A stretch of DNA of 64,000 bases from Polaromonas sp. P2-4. Lineage in GTDB: Bacteria; Pseudomonadota; Gammaproteobacteria; Burkholderiales; Burkholderiaceae_C. This document shows, piece after piece, positions 25,743 through 37,020 of this stretch. The stretch lies in the NCBI GenBank assembly GCA_024703855.1, contig CP087965.1, positions 2,968,001-3,032,000 on the forward strand. The letters are read 5' to 3'. Both the position numbers and the translations under genes were made by a program. The notes under the pieces are model-generated. The model ran no database searches. It saw only the letters and a program-made list of their open reading frames with translations, and was not told the origin of the DNA. Numbering within the stretch: the first letter of the stretch is position 1; the number at the start of each line of letters is the position of its first letter.

Positions 25743-28700
25743 ATGACCATGCTGGACCGAATTACCTGTCAACGCTGTGGGCGCGTCCACCTGCACGCCG
25801 GCGCGCCCTGTCCGGCCTGCGGCGCGCCCCCGATGGCGGGCACCATGGCGCCGCCAGCGACGGAGCCATTTGTCGGGCGCCGGCGCGAACTGCAGCTGTT
25901 GCATGACGCGCTTGGTACGGCGCTAGCGGGCCGCGGTCGCGTGGTTGTGCTCAGCGGCGAGGCCGGTATCGGCAAGACGCGGCTTGCCCAGGAGGTGGCG
26001 ACGCTGGCGTTGCGCCGCGGCATGCTGGCGTTGTGGGGGCGTTGCCTCGAGGAGCCCGGCGCGCCGCCGTTCCTGCCGTGGACTCGCGCGATGCAGGCCT
26101 GCCTGCGGGCCTGCCGCGACGAGCGCCTGCCCGCACTGCTCGGGCGCGAGGCGGCCGCGGCGATCGAAATCGCCCCCGAACTCGTCGAGCGACTGCCCCC
26201 CGGCACCGCCGTGCCGATGATCGGCGAAGGTGACCAGGCGCGCTTCCGGCTGTTCGCTGCGGTCGCACATTTCTGGCGCCAAGTGGCTGTGCTGCGCCCG
26301 CTGCTGCTGATCTTCGACAACCTGCACTGGGCCGATGCGTCATCGCTGCGGCTGCTGAATTTCCTCGCCCAGGACATCGGCGCAAGCCGTATGCTGCTGC
26401 TCGGCTCGTACCGCGAGGAAGCGCTGTCGCGCCAGCACCCACTCGCGGCTACCTTGGCCGAGCTGCTGAACACGCCGCAGTTCTGCCGCCTGCCGCTGCA
26501 GGGTCTCAGCCTTGGGGAAACTGAACACCTTGTCATGGCGGCCAGCGCCGTGCCGCCGCCGCCCGCGATCATGGCGGCGATCCACCGCCGCACCGAGGGC
26601 AATCCGCTGTTCCTGGTCGAGACGCTGCGCTTCATGCAGCAGGCATCGACCGGGGACGACCCGCGCGCCGCCGCAGCGCTGGTCGAGACCGTGCCGAGCG
26701 GCATCCGCGCGGTGATCGGCCAGCGCCTCAACCGGCTGTCGGCACCATGTTGCGCCCTGCTTACGATCGCCGCGTGCATTGGCCGCGACTTCGACCTGCC
26801 GCTGCTGGCCGAGCTGGCTGGCGTCGGCAGCGAGGCATCGCTGCTGGACACGCTGGACGAGGCGCTGGCACAGCGCGTCATTGAGACTCTTCAGCCGGGG
26901 CCGCAGTATCAGTTCAGCCACGCGCTGATCCGCGAGGTGCTCTACGACGAGCTGCCTGAGGCACGGCGCGTCGCATTGCACGGGTGCATCGCCGAGTCAC
27001 TGCAGGTGCGTCACGCTGGCGACCTCGATGCAGTGCTGGCACAGCTGGCCTACCACGTGGCCGCAGCGTTGCCGGCGGGCAACCCGGCGCGCGCACTGGA
27101 CATCGCGCAGCGCGCCGCAGCGCGGGCCGCCACGCTGATGGCCTATGAAGAGGCGCTGCGCTGCTACCGGCTTGCGCTGCAGTTGCAGGAGCGCTGGCTG
27201 CCGACCGAGCGCGTTCGGCATTGCGCACTGCTGTTGGCGCTCGGCGCGGTTCAGATGCACGCTGGAGAGCACGACGCCAGCGCTGCCACGTTTCTCGAGG
27301 CGGCAACGCTGGCCCGCACGCTCGGCGACGCGGCCCTGTTCGCGCAGGCCGCGCTCGGCTTGGAGAACAACGGCTGGCGAATCAGCCGCCCCGGCGAGCA
27401 GGCGGCGGCACTGCTCGAAGAGGCGTTGGCGGAATCGGATCGTTTTGACGCTGCGCTGCGGGTCGACCTGCTCGCGGCGCTGTGCCGCGCCTGCATCTTC
27501 TGCGGTCGCCAGCCGCAGGCCAACGCGGCGCAGCGCCGCGCGGGTTGCGCTGGCGCGCGAACTGGCGTTGCCGCAGCCGCTGTTCAAGGCGCTGGCGGCG
27601 ATCGTGCCGGCGCGCCATGATCCGGCGCAACTCGATGAGCGCCTGCACTGCGCGCGTGAGGCGTTCGAGGTGGCCGAGAATGCCGGCCACATGGAGTGGG
27701 TCGACGCGCTGACCGGCTGGTATTTTGGCGACCTGGTCGAAAAGGGTGAACTCGACGCGGCGCGCACGCTGGCGCAACTGCATGCGCGGGTGGCCGACGA
27801 GATCCGCCAGCCCTTCATGCAGGCGATGGGACTGGCCAGCCTGACCCTGCTCGCCGCCTACGAGGGCCGCTTCGCCGACGCCGAGCGGCTGGCCGGCGAG
27901 ACATTCACGATCGGGCAGCGCTTCCTGCCCGGCAACGCGCAGGGTGCGCACAGCCTGCAGATCTTCGTGCTGCGGCGCCATCAGGGTCGCCTCGGCGAGG
28001 TGCTGGCCGTGCTGCGCGGCCTGGTCGGCCGCGTGCCGCGTGACAGCCTGTGGCAGCCCGGACTCGCGCTGATCTGCACCGAGCTCGAACTGCACGAGCC
28101 GGCCCGCGAGGCCTATGAGACGCTGGCGGCCGGCGACTTCGCGGGCATTGCACGCGACGGCATGTGGCTGACCAACATCGCCTTCGCAGCCGAGGTCTGC
28201 GCCCGGCTCGGCGACCGGCTGCGCGCACCCGCGTTGTACCGGCTGCTTGAGCCCTATGCCGGACGCAACGTGGTGACCGGCACCAACATCGCCTGCTTCG
28301 GTGCCGTTGATCGTTACCGCGGCATGCTGGCCGCGCTGGCCGGTGATGACGCGGGCGCCGGGCAGCATTTCGCGGCTGCGGTCGCGCTCGACGAGCGCGG
28401 CGGCGGCCGCCCCTGGCTGGCGCACAGCCGCCACGAGTGGGCACGTTGGCTGGCCAGCCGCGGCGGCGACACGACGGCCGCGAGGGCGCAGCTGGCCTTG
28501 GCGCTCGCGCTCGGCCGCGAACTGGGCATGGCCGGCCTGGCGCGGCGTTGCGAGGCGCTCCAGCGCGAACTCGACGGCGCCATGGCCATCGCACCAGCAG
28601 CACCCGGCGCCCTGAGTCGGCGCGAGGTCGCTGTCCTGCGGCTGCTCAGTGCCGGTCACAGCAACCAGGCCATCGCCGAGCGTCTGTTCATCAGCCCGCA

Positions 28701-28806
28701 CACGGTGGCGCACCATGTGCGCCACATTCTGACCAAGACCGACAGCCGCAACCGCACCGAAGCGGCGGCCTGGGCAAACCGCCATCGGATCACTGCCGAG
28801 GGCTAG
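25743..28806 (+). CDS. Large LuxR-family ATPase regulator (MalT/LAL-like) with N-terminal zinc ribbon, one frame break
   Basis: About 1020 residues. The N-terminus ITCQRCGRVHLHAGAPCPAC is a CxxC...CxxC zinc ribbon. Next is PFVGRRRELQLLHDALG and an AAA/STAND ATPase: Walker A LSGEAGIGKTRLAQE, Walker B LLLIFDNLHWADASSLRLL, GSYREEALS and GNPLFLVETLR. A TPR-like helical array spans residues about 420-930. A frame break near 27535 divides the array. The C-terminus GALSRREVAVLRLLSAGHSN, QAIAERLFISPHTVAHHVRH is a LuxR-type HTH. Such proteins activate transcription after ATP and inducer binding. The gene is visibly more GC-rich than neighbours such as pyrE. The following hemoglobin gene, in the same direction, is the most obvious target; inducer unknown. 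Confidence 0.87.
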
Positions 28807-28905
28807 GGGTCGTCGTGGCCGACGGCGGCGCATCGCTGGTCCTGGCACGGCACGCGCTCAAAATGGTCAATTCGGGCGATGCGCGGCCGCGCGGCAACAC
28901 CTAAA

Positions 28906-28946
28906 TTCGGGTTTGAAGGATTGGCGTCGCCGGTCCCCAACCCGAA
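28906..28946. promoter_or_regulatory. Inverted repeat upstream of the hemoglobin gene
   Basis: TTCGGGTT (28906-28913) and AACCCGAA (28939-28946) form a perfect 8-bp inverted repeat separated by 25 bp, ending at the ribosome site AAAGGA before ATG 28959. It could be a regulator site for the upstream LuxR-type protein or an mRNA hairpin that controls translation. Confidence 0.4.
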
Positions 28947-28958
28947 AGGAACATCATC

Positions 28959-29321
28959 ATGTCGGCAACCCTGTATGAACGACTCGGCGGTGAGGAGCGA
29001 ATCAAGCAGCTCGCCGCCGACATCCTCGACAACCACTACCGCAACCCGCTCATCCGCAGCCGTTTCGAGAAGGTCAGCGACCGCGCCGCGCTTGAGCGCC
29101 ACTCGGTCGAGTTCCTGTGCGCTGGCAGCGGTGGACCGCAAACTTACACCGGCAAGGATCTGATGTCGGCGCACAAGGGCATGAACGTCAGCGAGCAGGA
29201 GCTCATCGCAGCGATCGACGACATCGTCGCGGCGATGACCAAGAACGGCTACGATCAAGCTGAGAAGAACGAGGTGGTCGCGATTCTGTATTCGCTCAAG
29301 GGCGATGTGGTGCGCGTCTGA
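28959..29321 (+). CDS. Truncated hemoglobin, group 1 (TrHbN type)
   Basis: Intact 120-residue 2-on-2 globin. MSATLYERLGGEERIKQLAAD and DILDNHYRNPLIRSRFE give the N-terminal helices, RHSVEFLCAGSGGPQTYTGKDL the CD-E region, and SAHKGMNVSEQEL the proximal His (AHKGM) segment. Group 1 members bind O2, detoxify NO or act as redox proteins. Start ATG 28959 follows AAAGGAACATCATC. It is 150 bp after the LuxR-type regulator and may form a regulated pair with it, linking the island to NO or oxygen stress; this link is inference. Confidence 0.9.
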   Translation: MSATLYERLGGEERIKQLAADILDNHYRNPLIRSRFEKVSDRAALERHSVEFLCAGSGGPQTYTGKDLMSAHKGMNVSEQELIAAIDDIVAAMTKNGYDQAEKNEVVAILYSLKGDVVRV

Positions 29322-29386
29322 CCACCGGCGTACGCAAAGGAGCCGGCCATGGAGTCAATGAGCGGGGCGCCGAGTACCTCACGGGC

Positions 29387-29662
29387 TTAGCCCGGCACCA
29401 GGCCGCTGAACTGCGGCGGCGGGCTCAGCTCACTGACCTCGATCACGACGTCGGCCGGAAGTCCGTTGCGCCGCGCCGCCTCACGGATCAGCTCAGCGCT
29501 GGGTGCCTCATATAGGCAGTAGGTCTTCATTTTGTCGGCGCTGAGGAACGAGTACAGCCAGCGCACACCGATATCGTCGTTGATACGGATGATTCCGGCA
29601 GCCGCCTCGGGCGAAACCTCAAGTTGCTCGGCAAAGTTGCGTTCGATCAGGTACAGAGGCAT
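29387..29662 (-). CDS. DUF4242 domain protein (SCO4226-like)
   Basis: Intact 91-residue protein MPLYLIERNFAEQLEVSPEA with INDDIGVRWLYSFLSADKMK, TYCLYEAPSAELIREAARRN and a short C-terminal tail. The YLIER...VRWLYSFLSADK...CLYEAPS pattern is that of DUF4242, a ferredoxin-like fold whose Streptomyces relative binds nickel. It is convergent with the hemoglobin gene. In other bacteria DUF4242 proteins often neighbour AAA/LuxR or cyclase-type regulators, consistent with a functional module here; no role is established. Confidence 0.8.
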   Translation of the reverse strand: MPLYLIERNFAEQLEVSPEAAAGIIRINDDIGVRWLYSFLSADKMKTYCLYEAPSAELIREAARRNGLPADVVIEVSELSPPPQFSGLVPG

Positions 29663-29717
29663 GGCAGATCCTTCACTCGCGATGTGCCGTCATCATAGTA
29701 CGGTCGGATCAACCTAC

Positions 29718-29880
29718 TGGTGTGGTGTTGCACGCTATCAGGCACATAAAACCACGTCTTTTTGTCCATGGCGGCGTTGCAAATCCTCGCAATAGTGGAA
29801 CTATTGCTGCGGTTTGCGCCTTGCCCTGAACAAAAATCCATCGATTTTATTGGTGCCGTCAAGCATGCAACACCGCACCA
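29718..29880. repeat. 163-bp MITE-like element, copy A
   Basis: Terminal inverted repeats: TGGTGTGGTGTTGCACGCT on the left and the complement of a near-identical sequence on the right (AGCATGCAACACCGCACCA). The interior includes AACCACGTCTTTTTGTCCAT and TGAACAAAAATCCATCGATT. The whole element is matched in inverse orientation, at the same length, by 50078-50240. No clear target duplication is visible here (flanks TAC and GGT). It lies between the DUF4242 gene and the xthA stop, at the right edge of the putative island. Confidence 0.85.
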
Positions 29881-29892
29881 GGTCGCGCCCAT

Positions 29893-30762
29893 TCAGAGGT
29901 TCCAGTCGTACTCAACCGTCAGTGGCGCGTGATCGCTAAAACGTTCCGTCTTATAGATGGTGGCCGAGCGGGCACCCGATGCCAATCCAGCCGTGGCCAA
30001 ATGGTAGTCCAGCCGCCAGCCCACGTTCTTGGCATAGGCCTGGCCGCGGTTGCTCCACCAGGTGTAGGCGGCGTCGGTGGTGGTGGGTTGCAGCTTGCGG
30101 TACACGTCGACCATGCCGCCGCCGCGTAGTGATGCGTCGCTGCGCTGGGTCAGCTCGTCGGCCGCTTCGTTGGCCAGCTCGGCATCGCGCAGCAACTCGG
30201 TCATCCAGGCGCGCTCTTCGGGCAGAAAGCCGCTGTTCTTTTTGTTGCCCTTGAAGTTTTTCAAGTCGATTTCCTGGTGCGCGATGTTGATGTCGCCGCA
30301 CAGCACGAAGTCGCGTTTCCTTCAGCGCCGCCAGGTAGGGGTAAAACTCGGCCAGGAAGCGGAATTTGGCCGCCTGGCGTTCTTCGCCGGACGAACCGCT
30401 GGGGAAGTAGCCGCTGATGATGGACAGCTTGGGGCAATGCTTGCGGCCGGGGCGGTCAAAGCGCAGCTCCACGTAGCGGCCTTCGGCATCAAACTCAGGC
30501 GAGCCATAGCCCACAATCACGTCGCTGGGCTCGTGCTTGGTGTAGATCGCCACGCCCGAATAGCCTTTTTCTCAGCAAAATGAAAATGGCCCTTGAGGCC
30601 GGCAATTTCCTCAAACTTGCCGCTCACGTCAGCGGCTTGCGCCTTCAGTTCCTGCACGCAAATACAATCGGGCACAGACTGGGCAACCCAGTCTTGCAGG
30701 CCTTTGCTGGCGGCGGAACGGATGCCGTTGAGGTTGAGGCTGGTTAATTTGAACAAGGACAT
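29893..30762 (-). CDS. xthA: Exodeoxyribonuclease III, two frame breaks
   Basis: Mg-dependent 3'-5' exonuclease/AP endonuclease of base-excision repair. N-terminal segment [20 protein letters not shown] with [11 protein letters not shown] (catalytic Glu). After a break near 30570: [33 protein letters not shown]. After a break near 30315: [15 protein letters not shown] (catalytic D/N), [23 protein letters not shown] and [17 protein letters not shown] with the terminal SDHAP motif. Restored length about 289 residues, slightly longer than E. coli because of an insert near [16 protein letters not shown]. Its start codon lies head-to-head with pyrE, only 5 bp apart, so the two messages must overlap at their 5' ends. 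Confidence 0.92.
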
Positions 30763-30767
30763 CTCCA

Positions 30768-31532
30768 ATGAGCACCCCAACGGTTTCGCCAGGGCAAACA
30801 GACAACAAGGGCGGGGCCGTCTCCGCAGACGCAGCGCTGGCACAGGAATTCGTGCAGTTTGCCGTCGAATCAGGCGTGCTGCGTTTTGGCGAATTCAAGA
30901 CCAAGGCCGGGCGCATGAGCCCCTATTTCTTCAACGCCGGCCTGTTTGACGACGGTGCCAAGTTGGGCCGGCTGGCGCAATTCTATGCGCGGCTGCTGGT
31001 CGCCGAAGAACAGCGCAGCGGACTGCAGTTTGACATGATTTTTGGCCCCGCCTACAAAGGCATTCCGCTGGCCGCCGCGGTCGCCATTGAGCTGGCGCGG
31101 CTGGGGCGCAACCTGCCCTTTGCCTACAACCGCAAAGAAGCCAAAGACCATGGTGAAGGCGGCACGCTGGTCGGCGCGCCGGTCAAAGGCCGGGTGCTGA
31201 TTGTGGACGACGTGATGTCGGCCGGCACGGCGGCGCGCGAGTCGATTGCCATCATCCAGGCGGCCGGTGCCATCCCCCATGCGGTGGCCATCGCGCTGGA
31301 CCGGCAGGAAAAAGCCACCGAAAACGGCGTCGATGTGAGTTACAGCGCGGTGCAATATGTCACCCGGCAGCTGGGGCTGCAGGTTTGCGCTGATTGCACG
31401 CCTGACCGACTTGCTGCAGTATCTGTCTGAGCAAAGCAGCGCGTCGGCCCCTGATGCCGCCGGTGCGCAGGCTTTCAAAACGCATTACCAGTCTGTGCTG
31501 GCTTACCGCATGAACGCTACGGCGTGGATTGA
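30768..31532 (+). CDS. pyrE: Orotate phosphoribosyltransferase (PyrE), frame breaks near the C-terminus
   Basis: Converts orotate and PRPP to OMP in pyrimidine synthesis. [49 protein letters not shown] (catalytic loop) and the PRPP motif [17 protein letters not shown] are all present. After LGLQVCA (about 31390) the frame shifts to [15 protein letters not shown] and ends ...[10 protein letters not shown]; a further small break near 31510 gives ERYGVD then TGA 31530. Restored length about 254 residues, with an N-terminal extension of about 25 residues relative to E. coli. Start ATG 30768 has AAGGA at good spacing. Breaks in this normally required gene are likely artefacts. Confidence 0.93.
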
Positions 31533-31541
31533 GGAATCGAA

Positions 31542-32244
31542 TTGCTCTTGCAAACAGCGGTTACCGTGGCTTGGGTGTTGGCGGCTAGCCTTGGCAGCGG
31601 CGGCGTTGCGGCGCAGCAAATTTACACCTGCGTCGATGCCAAAGGTCGCAAGATCACGGCCGACCGCCCGATTGTCGAATGCCTGGACCGCACCCAGCAG
31701 GAGCTGTCACGCTCCGGCCTCGTCGTGCGCCAGGTGGGCCCCTCGCTCACGGCGCAGGAGCGGGCCGCGCAGGAAGAAAAGACAAACTGGCCGCAGAAGT
31801 GCGGGCCCGCGAAGCCGAAGACAAGCGCCGCGATCGGGCCCTGCTGCTGCGCTACCCCAGCCGGGCTGTGCACGACCAGGAGCGTACAACGGCGCTCAAT
31901 CAGGTGGATGAAGTCATCAAGGCCTCCAGCAAAAGAACGACCGAACTGGCCGAGCAGCGCAAGGCCCTCAACGCTGAAATGGAGTTTTACGTCAAAGACC
32001 CGAGCAAGGCGCCACCCGCCCTTCAACGCCGGATCGAGGAAAACGACAGCAGCGCGGCCGTGCAAAAAGGTTTATTGCCGACCAGCATCAGGAAAAGAAA
32101 CGCATCAACGTGCGGTTTGACGAAGAGTTGGTCAAACTCAAGCAGCTGTGGGCGCTGGCCAGCGGGGTGCCTGCCAATGCGGCTGCCAGCAGCCCAGGCG
32201 CGGCGGACGCACCGGGCCGCCACAAGGCTACCGCAAAAAACTGA
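31542..32244 (+). CDS. DUF4124-containing secreted protein, two frame breaks
   Basis: Signal peptide LLLQTAVTVAWVLAASLGSG with cleavage near VAAQQ, then the DUF4124 core QQIYTCVDAKGRKITADRPI and VECLDRTQQEL, a small periplasmic domain common in Proteobacteria. After a break near 31785 a highly charged helical region follows (KLAAEVRAREAEDKRRDRAL; RRTTELAEQRKALNAEMEFY-like), predicted coiled coil. A second break near 32065 leads to RINVRFDEELVKLKQLWALA and an Ala-rich tail. A TTG start at 31542 is used for lack of an ATG. It lies 9 bp after pyrE, so cotranscription is likely. Function unknown. Confidence 0.75.
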
Positions 32245-32251
32245 TTTTTAA

Positions 32252-32325
32252 GCCAAATCGGCCTCTAGCCCAATTGATATGGGCGCAAGTAGCTATATTT
32301 TTAATAGCAATCTCGCGCCAGAAGG
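32252..32325 (-). repeat. Short interspersed repeat, copy 5
   Basis: On the minus strand: GCTATTAAAAATATAGCTAC, then TTGCGCCCATATCAATTGGGCTAGAGGCC and GATTTGGCTTAAAAA. This is the most complete copy in the window and sits between the convergent DUF4124 and gatB genes. Confidence 0.75.
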
Positions 32326-32351
32326 GCAAGCCGGGCCAGCGCCCGCCGCCC

Positions 32352-33823
32352 TCAAGCCAGTTTTTTCTTCAGCAACTCGTTGACCTGCGCCGGGTTGGCT
32401 TTGCCTTTGGTGGCCTTCATGGCCTGGCCGACCAGGGCGTTAAACGCCTTGGCATTGCCGGCTTTCACCTCTTCGACGTTTTTGGCGTTGGCGGCCAGCA
32501 CCGCGTCAATGATTTTTTTCGAGCTCGCCGCTGTCGCTCATCTGCTTGAGGCCTTTGGCTTCGATGAGGGCATCGACATCACTGCCTTCGCCAGTCCACA
32601 GCGCATCGAAGACCTGCCGGGCGGCGTTGTTCGAGATCGTGCCATCGGCAATCCGGACTATCAGGCTGCCCAGCTGATCCGCGCTGACGGCTGACGTTTC
32701 AATGGATTTTTCGTCCGTATTGAGGCGGCGTGACAGCTCGCCCATGACCCAGTTGCTGGCCAGCTTGGGCTGTTTGCTGGCAGCCGCCACGGCTTCGAAA
32801 TAAGCCGCAGTGGCCTTGCTTTGCGTCAGCTGGCCGGCATCGTACTCGGGCAGGCCGTAATCTTTGACGAAGCGCGCCGCCATCACGCGCGGCAGCTCGG
32901 ACATTTCCGACCGCACGCGCTCCACCCAGTCGCGCCCAATCACCAGCGGCGGCAGGTCCGGATCCGGGAAATAGCGGTAATCCGCCGCATCCTCTTTCGT
33001 GCGCATGGCGCGCGTCTCGCCGGTGTCCGGGTCAAACAGCACGGTGGCCTGCTGAATCGCGTGGCCGTCTTCGATCTGCTCGATCTGCCAGCGTATTTCG
33101 TAGTCCATCGCCTGCTGCATGAACTTGAAGCTGTTCAGGTTCTTGATCTCGCGGCGCGTGCCCAGCGCCGCGCCGGGCTTGCGCACCGACACGTTGGCGT
33201 CGCAGCGGAAGCTGCCTTCCTGCATGTTGCCGTCGCAAATGCCGATCCAGGTGACGATTTTGTGCAGCTCTTTGGCGTAGGCCACGGCTTCGGCGCTGGA
33301 GCGCATGTCGGGTTCGGTGACGATTTCCAGCAGCGGCGTGCCGGCGCGGTTCAGGTCAATGCCGCTTTGGCCGATGAAGTCTTCATGCAATGACTTGCCG
33401 GCGTCTTCTTCGAGGTGGGCGCGCACCAGGCGCACTGATTTTTTCTCGTCACCGAGGAAAAATTCCACCACGCCGCCTTGCACCACCGGAATCTCGAACT
33501 GGCTGATCTGGTAACCCTTGGGCAGGTCCGGGTAAAAGTAGTTTTTGCGGGCAAACACACTGCTTTCGGCAATGTGGGCGTTGACCGCCAGGCCGAACTC
33601 GATGGCGCGTTGCACCGCGCCCTTGTTCATCACCGGCGGCAGCGCCGGGCAGGGCGAAGTCCACCGCCGAGGCCTGCGTGTTAGGCTCGGCACCAAACGC
33701 CGTGGAGGCGCGGCTGAAAATTTTCGACTGCGTGGTCAGCTGGGTGTGGGTTTCAAAGCCGATGACGACTTCGTAGCCATTTACAAGTAAGTCCAGCTGG
33801 GATTTTTGCGTGGTGTTGCTCAT
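32352..33823 (-). CDS. gatB: Asp/Glu-tRNA amidotransferase subunit B, two frame breaks
   Basis: Kinase/transamidase subunit of GatCAB, which makes Gln-tRNA(Gln) and Asn-tRNA(Asn) from misacylated precursors. The N-terminus [20 protein letters not shown] begins at 33823. A break near 33655 precedes [20 protein letters not shown]. Conserved blocks: [56 protein letters not shown] and [11 protein letters not shown], then [21 protein letters not shown] second break near 32515 leads to the C-terminal YqeY-like tail [20 protein letters not shown]. It overlaps gatA by 4 bp. Restored length about 490 residues. Confidence 0.94.
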
Positions 33824-35332
33824 GCTCGTGCCTCCGGCTTTTTCTCATGCCAGTCGGTCGCCAGCTGAAACTGGTGCGCCGCACCCAGCAGTTGGGCTTC
33901 CTTGAAATAATTGCCAATCAATTGCAGGCCCACCGGCATGCCATGGGCGCCAAAACCGGCGGGCACGCTCATGCCGGGCAGGCCCGCCAGGCTGGACGAC
34001 AGGGTGTAGATGTCGGCCAGGTAGTTGGCCACTGGGTCATCGGATTTTTCGCCGATTTTCCAGGCCACGGTGGGCGACACCGGGCCGGCAATCACGTCGC
34101 ACTGTGCGAAGGCTTTCTGGAAGTCTTCAGCAATCAGGCGGCGGATTTTTTGCGCCTTGAGGTAGTAGGCGTCGTAATAGCCATGCGACAGCACGTAAGT
34201 GCCAATCATGATGCGGCGCGTGGCCTCGTCGCCAAAACCTTCCGAGCGCGACTTTTTGTACATGTCGTTGAGATCGGTGTAATGGGCGGCGCGGTGACTG
34301 CTAGCGAACGCCGTCAAAGCGGCTCAGGTTGCTGCTGGCCTCGGCCGGGGCAATCACGTAGTAGACCGGAATCGACAGCTCGGTCAGCGGCAGGTCGACA
34401 TCGACCAGCGTCGCGCCCAGCTTTTCAAATTCGGCCAGCGCCCGCGCACGGCGGCCAGCACGTCGGGCGCGCAGCCGGCACCGAAAAACTGGGTGGGCAA
34501 ACCAATTCTCAAGCCTTTTAGGGGTGTAGCCTCCGTTCCACCTGCGCTGGCAGCTATCAAATCAGTAGCGTAATCGACGGCGGGCAAGTCCAGCGAGGTC
34601 GAGTCGCGGTCGGGGTCGGGCCCGGCCATGGCCGACAGCAGCAGGGCGCAGTCGAGGGCGCTGCGCGCCATCGGCCCGGCCTGGTCCAGGCTGGAGGCAA
34701 AGGCCACCATGCCATAGCGCGAGCAGCGGCCATAGGTCGGCTTGATGCCGGTGATGCCGGTCAGCGAGGCGGGCTGGCGAATCGAGCCGCCGGTGTCGGT
34801 GCCGGTGGCGGCGGGCACCAGGCGCGCCGCCACGGCCGCCGCCGAGCCACCCTGAGGAGCCGCCGGGGATGCGGCTTAAGTCCCAGGGGTTGTGCACCGG
34901 CTTGTAGGCGCTGTTGTCGTTGCCCGAGCCCATGGCGAATTCGTCGCAGTTGAGCTTGCCCAAGGTGACCATGCCGGCACCGCCGGAGGCCAGCCCCAGC
35001 TTGCTGACCACGGTCGCGTCAAACGGGCTGCGGTAGTTTTCCAGCATCTTCGAGCCGGCCGTCGTCGGGAAGTCGCGGGTGACAAACACGTCTTTGTGGG
35101 CCAGCGGCACGCCCAGCAGGGGGCTGCGTTCGCCGGCGGCCAGCCGCGCGTCGGCGGCGCTGGCCTGCGCCAGCGACACCTCGGCATTGGTGGCCAGAAA
35201 AGCGCCCAGGCTGTCCTGCTGCTGGATGCGCGCCAGGAAATGCTGCGTCAGCTCGACGCTGGAGACTTCGCGGGCGGCGAGTTTGGCGGCCAGCTGGGCC
35301 ACGCCGAGGTCGTGTAAATCTTTATCACTCAT
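33820..35332 (-). CDS. gatA: Asp/Glu-tRNA amidotransferase subunit A, three frame breaks
   Basis: Amidase-signature glutaminase subunit of GatCAB. The start [20 protein letters not shown] at 35332 leads to [20 protein letters not shown] (catalytic Lys) and [20 protein letters not shown] with IPGGSSG. After a break near 34850 comes [20 protein letters not shown] with the Ser-cisSer-Lys machinery. Breaks near 34440 and 34305 separate the [20 protein letters not shown] region and the C-terminal [20 protein letters not shown]...[13 protein letters not shown]. Restored length about 504 residues. At about 34505-34568, coding for [20 protein letters not shown], the DNA resembles the window's interspersed repeat. 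It overlaps both gatC and gatB by ATGA. Confidence 0.94.
34505..34568 (-). repeat. Short interspersed repeat-like segment inside gatA, copy 6
   Basis: On the minus strand: CTACTGATTTGATAGCTGCC, AGCGC...GGAGGCTAC, then CCTAAAAGGCTTGAG. The block order matches the intergenic repeats (paired TAGCT arms, GCGC core, GGAGGCC-like block, CTTGA tail). It is read in frame as part of gatA. Confidence 0.5.
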
Positions 35333-35628
35333 TCGATCACCTTGGGCACGAGAAACAGGCCGCGCTCCACGGCCGGGGCGCTGACCTGGCTGGCCTCGCG
35401 CTGGTTGGGCTCATTGGCGATGTCATCGCGCAGGCGCAGGGCCACTTCGCCCAGCACCGCCGCCGGGTGGGCCAGCGGCTCCACGCCGTCGGTGTTGACG
35501 GCTTCCATCTGCGCCACCAGGGCGAAAAAGCCGTTGAGCTGGTTCAGGGTGTGCTCGGTTTCGTCGGGACGCAACTCCAGCCGCGCCAGGTTGGCGACGC
35601 GTGCAATGTCTTGGGGTGTCAATGCCAT
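35329..35628 (-). CDS. gatC: Asp/Glu-tRNA amidotransferase subunit C
   Basis: Intact 99-residue helical chaperone subunit that wraps around Gat[21 protein letters not shown], then [20 protein letters not shown] and [20 protein letters not shown] with [11 protein letters not shown] are standard GatC. It is the first gene of the gatCAB operon and overlaps gatA by 4 bp. The 300-bp gap to mreB holds divergent promoters for both operons. Confidence 0.95.
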   Translation of the reverse strand: MALTPQDIARVANLARLELRPDETEHTLNQLNGFFALVAQMEAVNTDGVEPLAHPAAVLGEVALRLRDDIANEPNQREASQVSAPAVERGLFLVPKVIE

Positions 35629-36972
<1,344 letters not shown>

Positions 36973-36986
36973 ACCACCTCTGTGCA

Positions 36987-37004
36987 GGCCCCGTCTGCGG
37001 GGTC
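36987..37004 (+). terminator. Short GC hairpin between mreB and mreC
   Basis: GGCCCCG-TCTG-CGGGGTC forms a 7-bp stem 12 bp after the mreB stop. No T-run follows, so it is more likely a weak attenuator or RNA-stability element that sets higher MreB than MreC/D output. Confidence 0.4.
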
Positions 37005-37020
37005 CGCGTGACGGCGAACC

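Noticed and set aside
27382-28848. 488-codon minus-strand open frame
   Set aside because: Antisense to the second half of the LuxR/AAA regulator in very GC-rich DNA where stop codons are rare.
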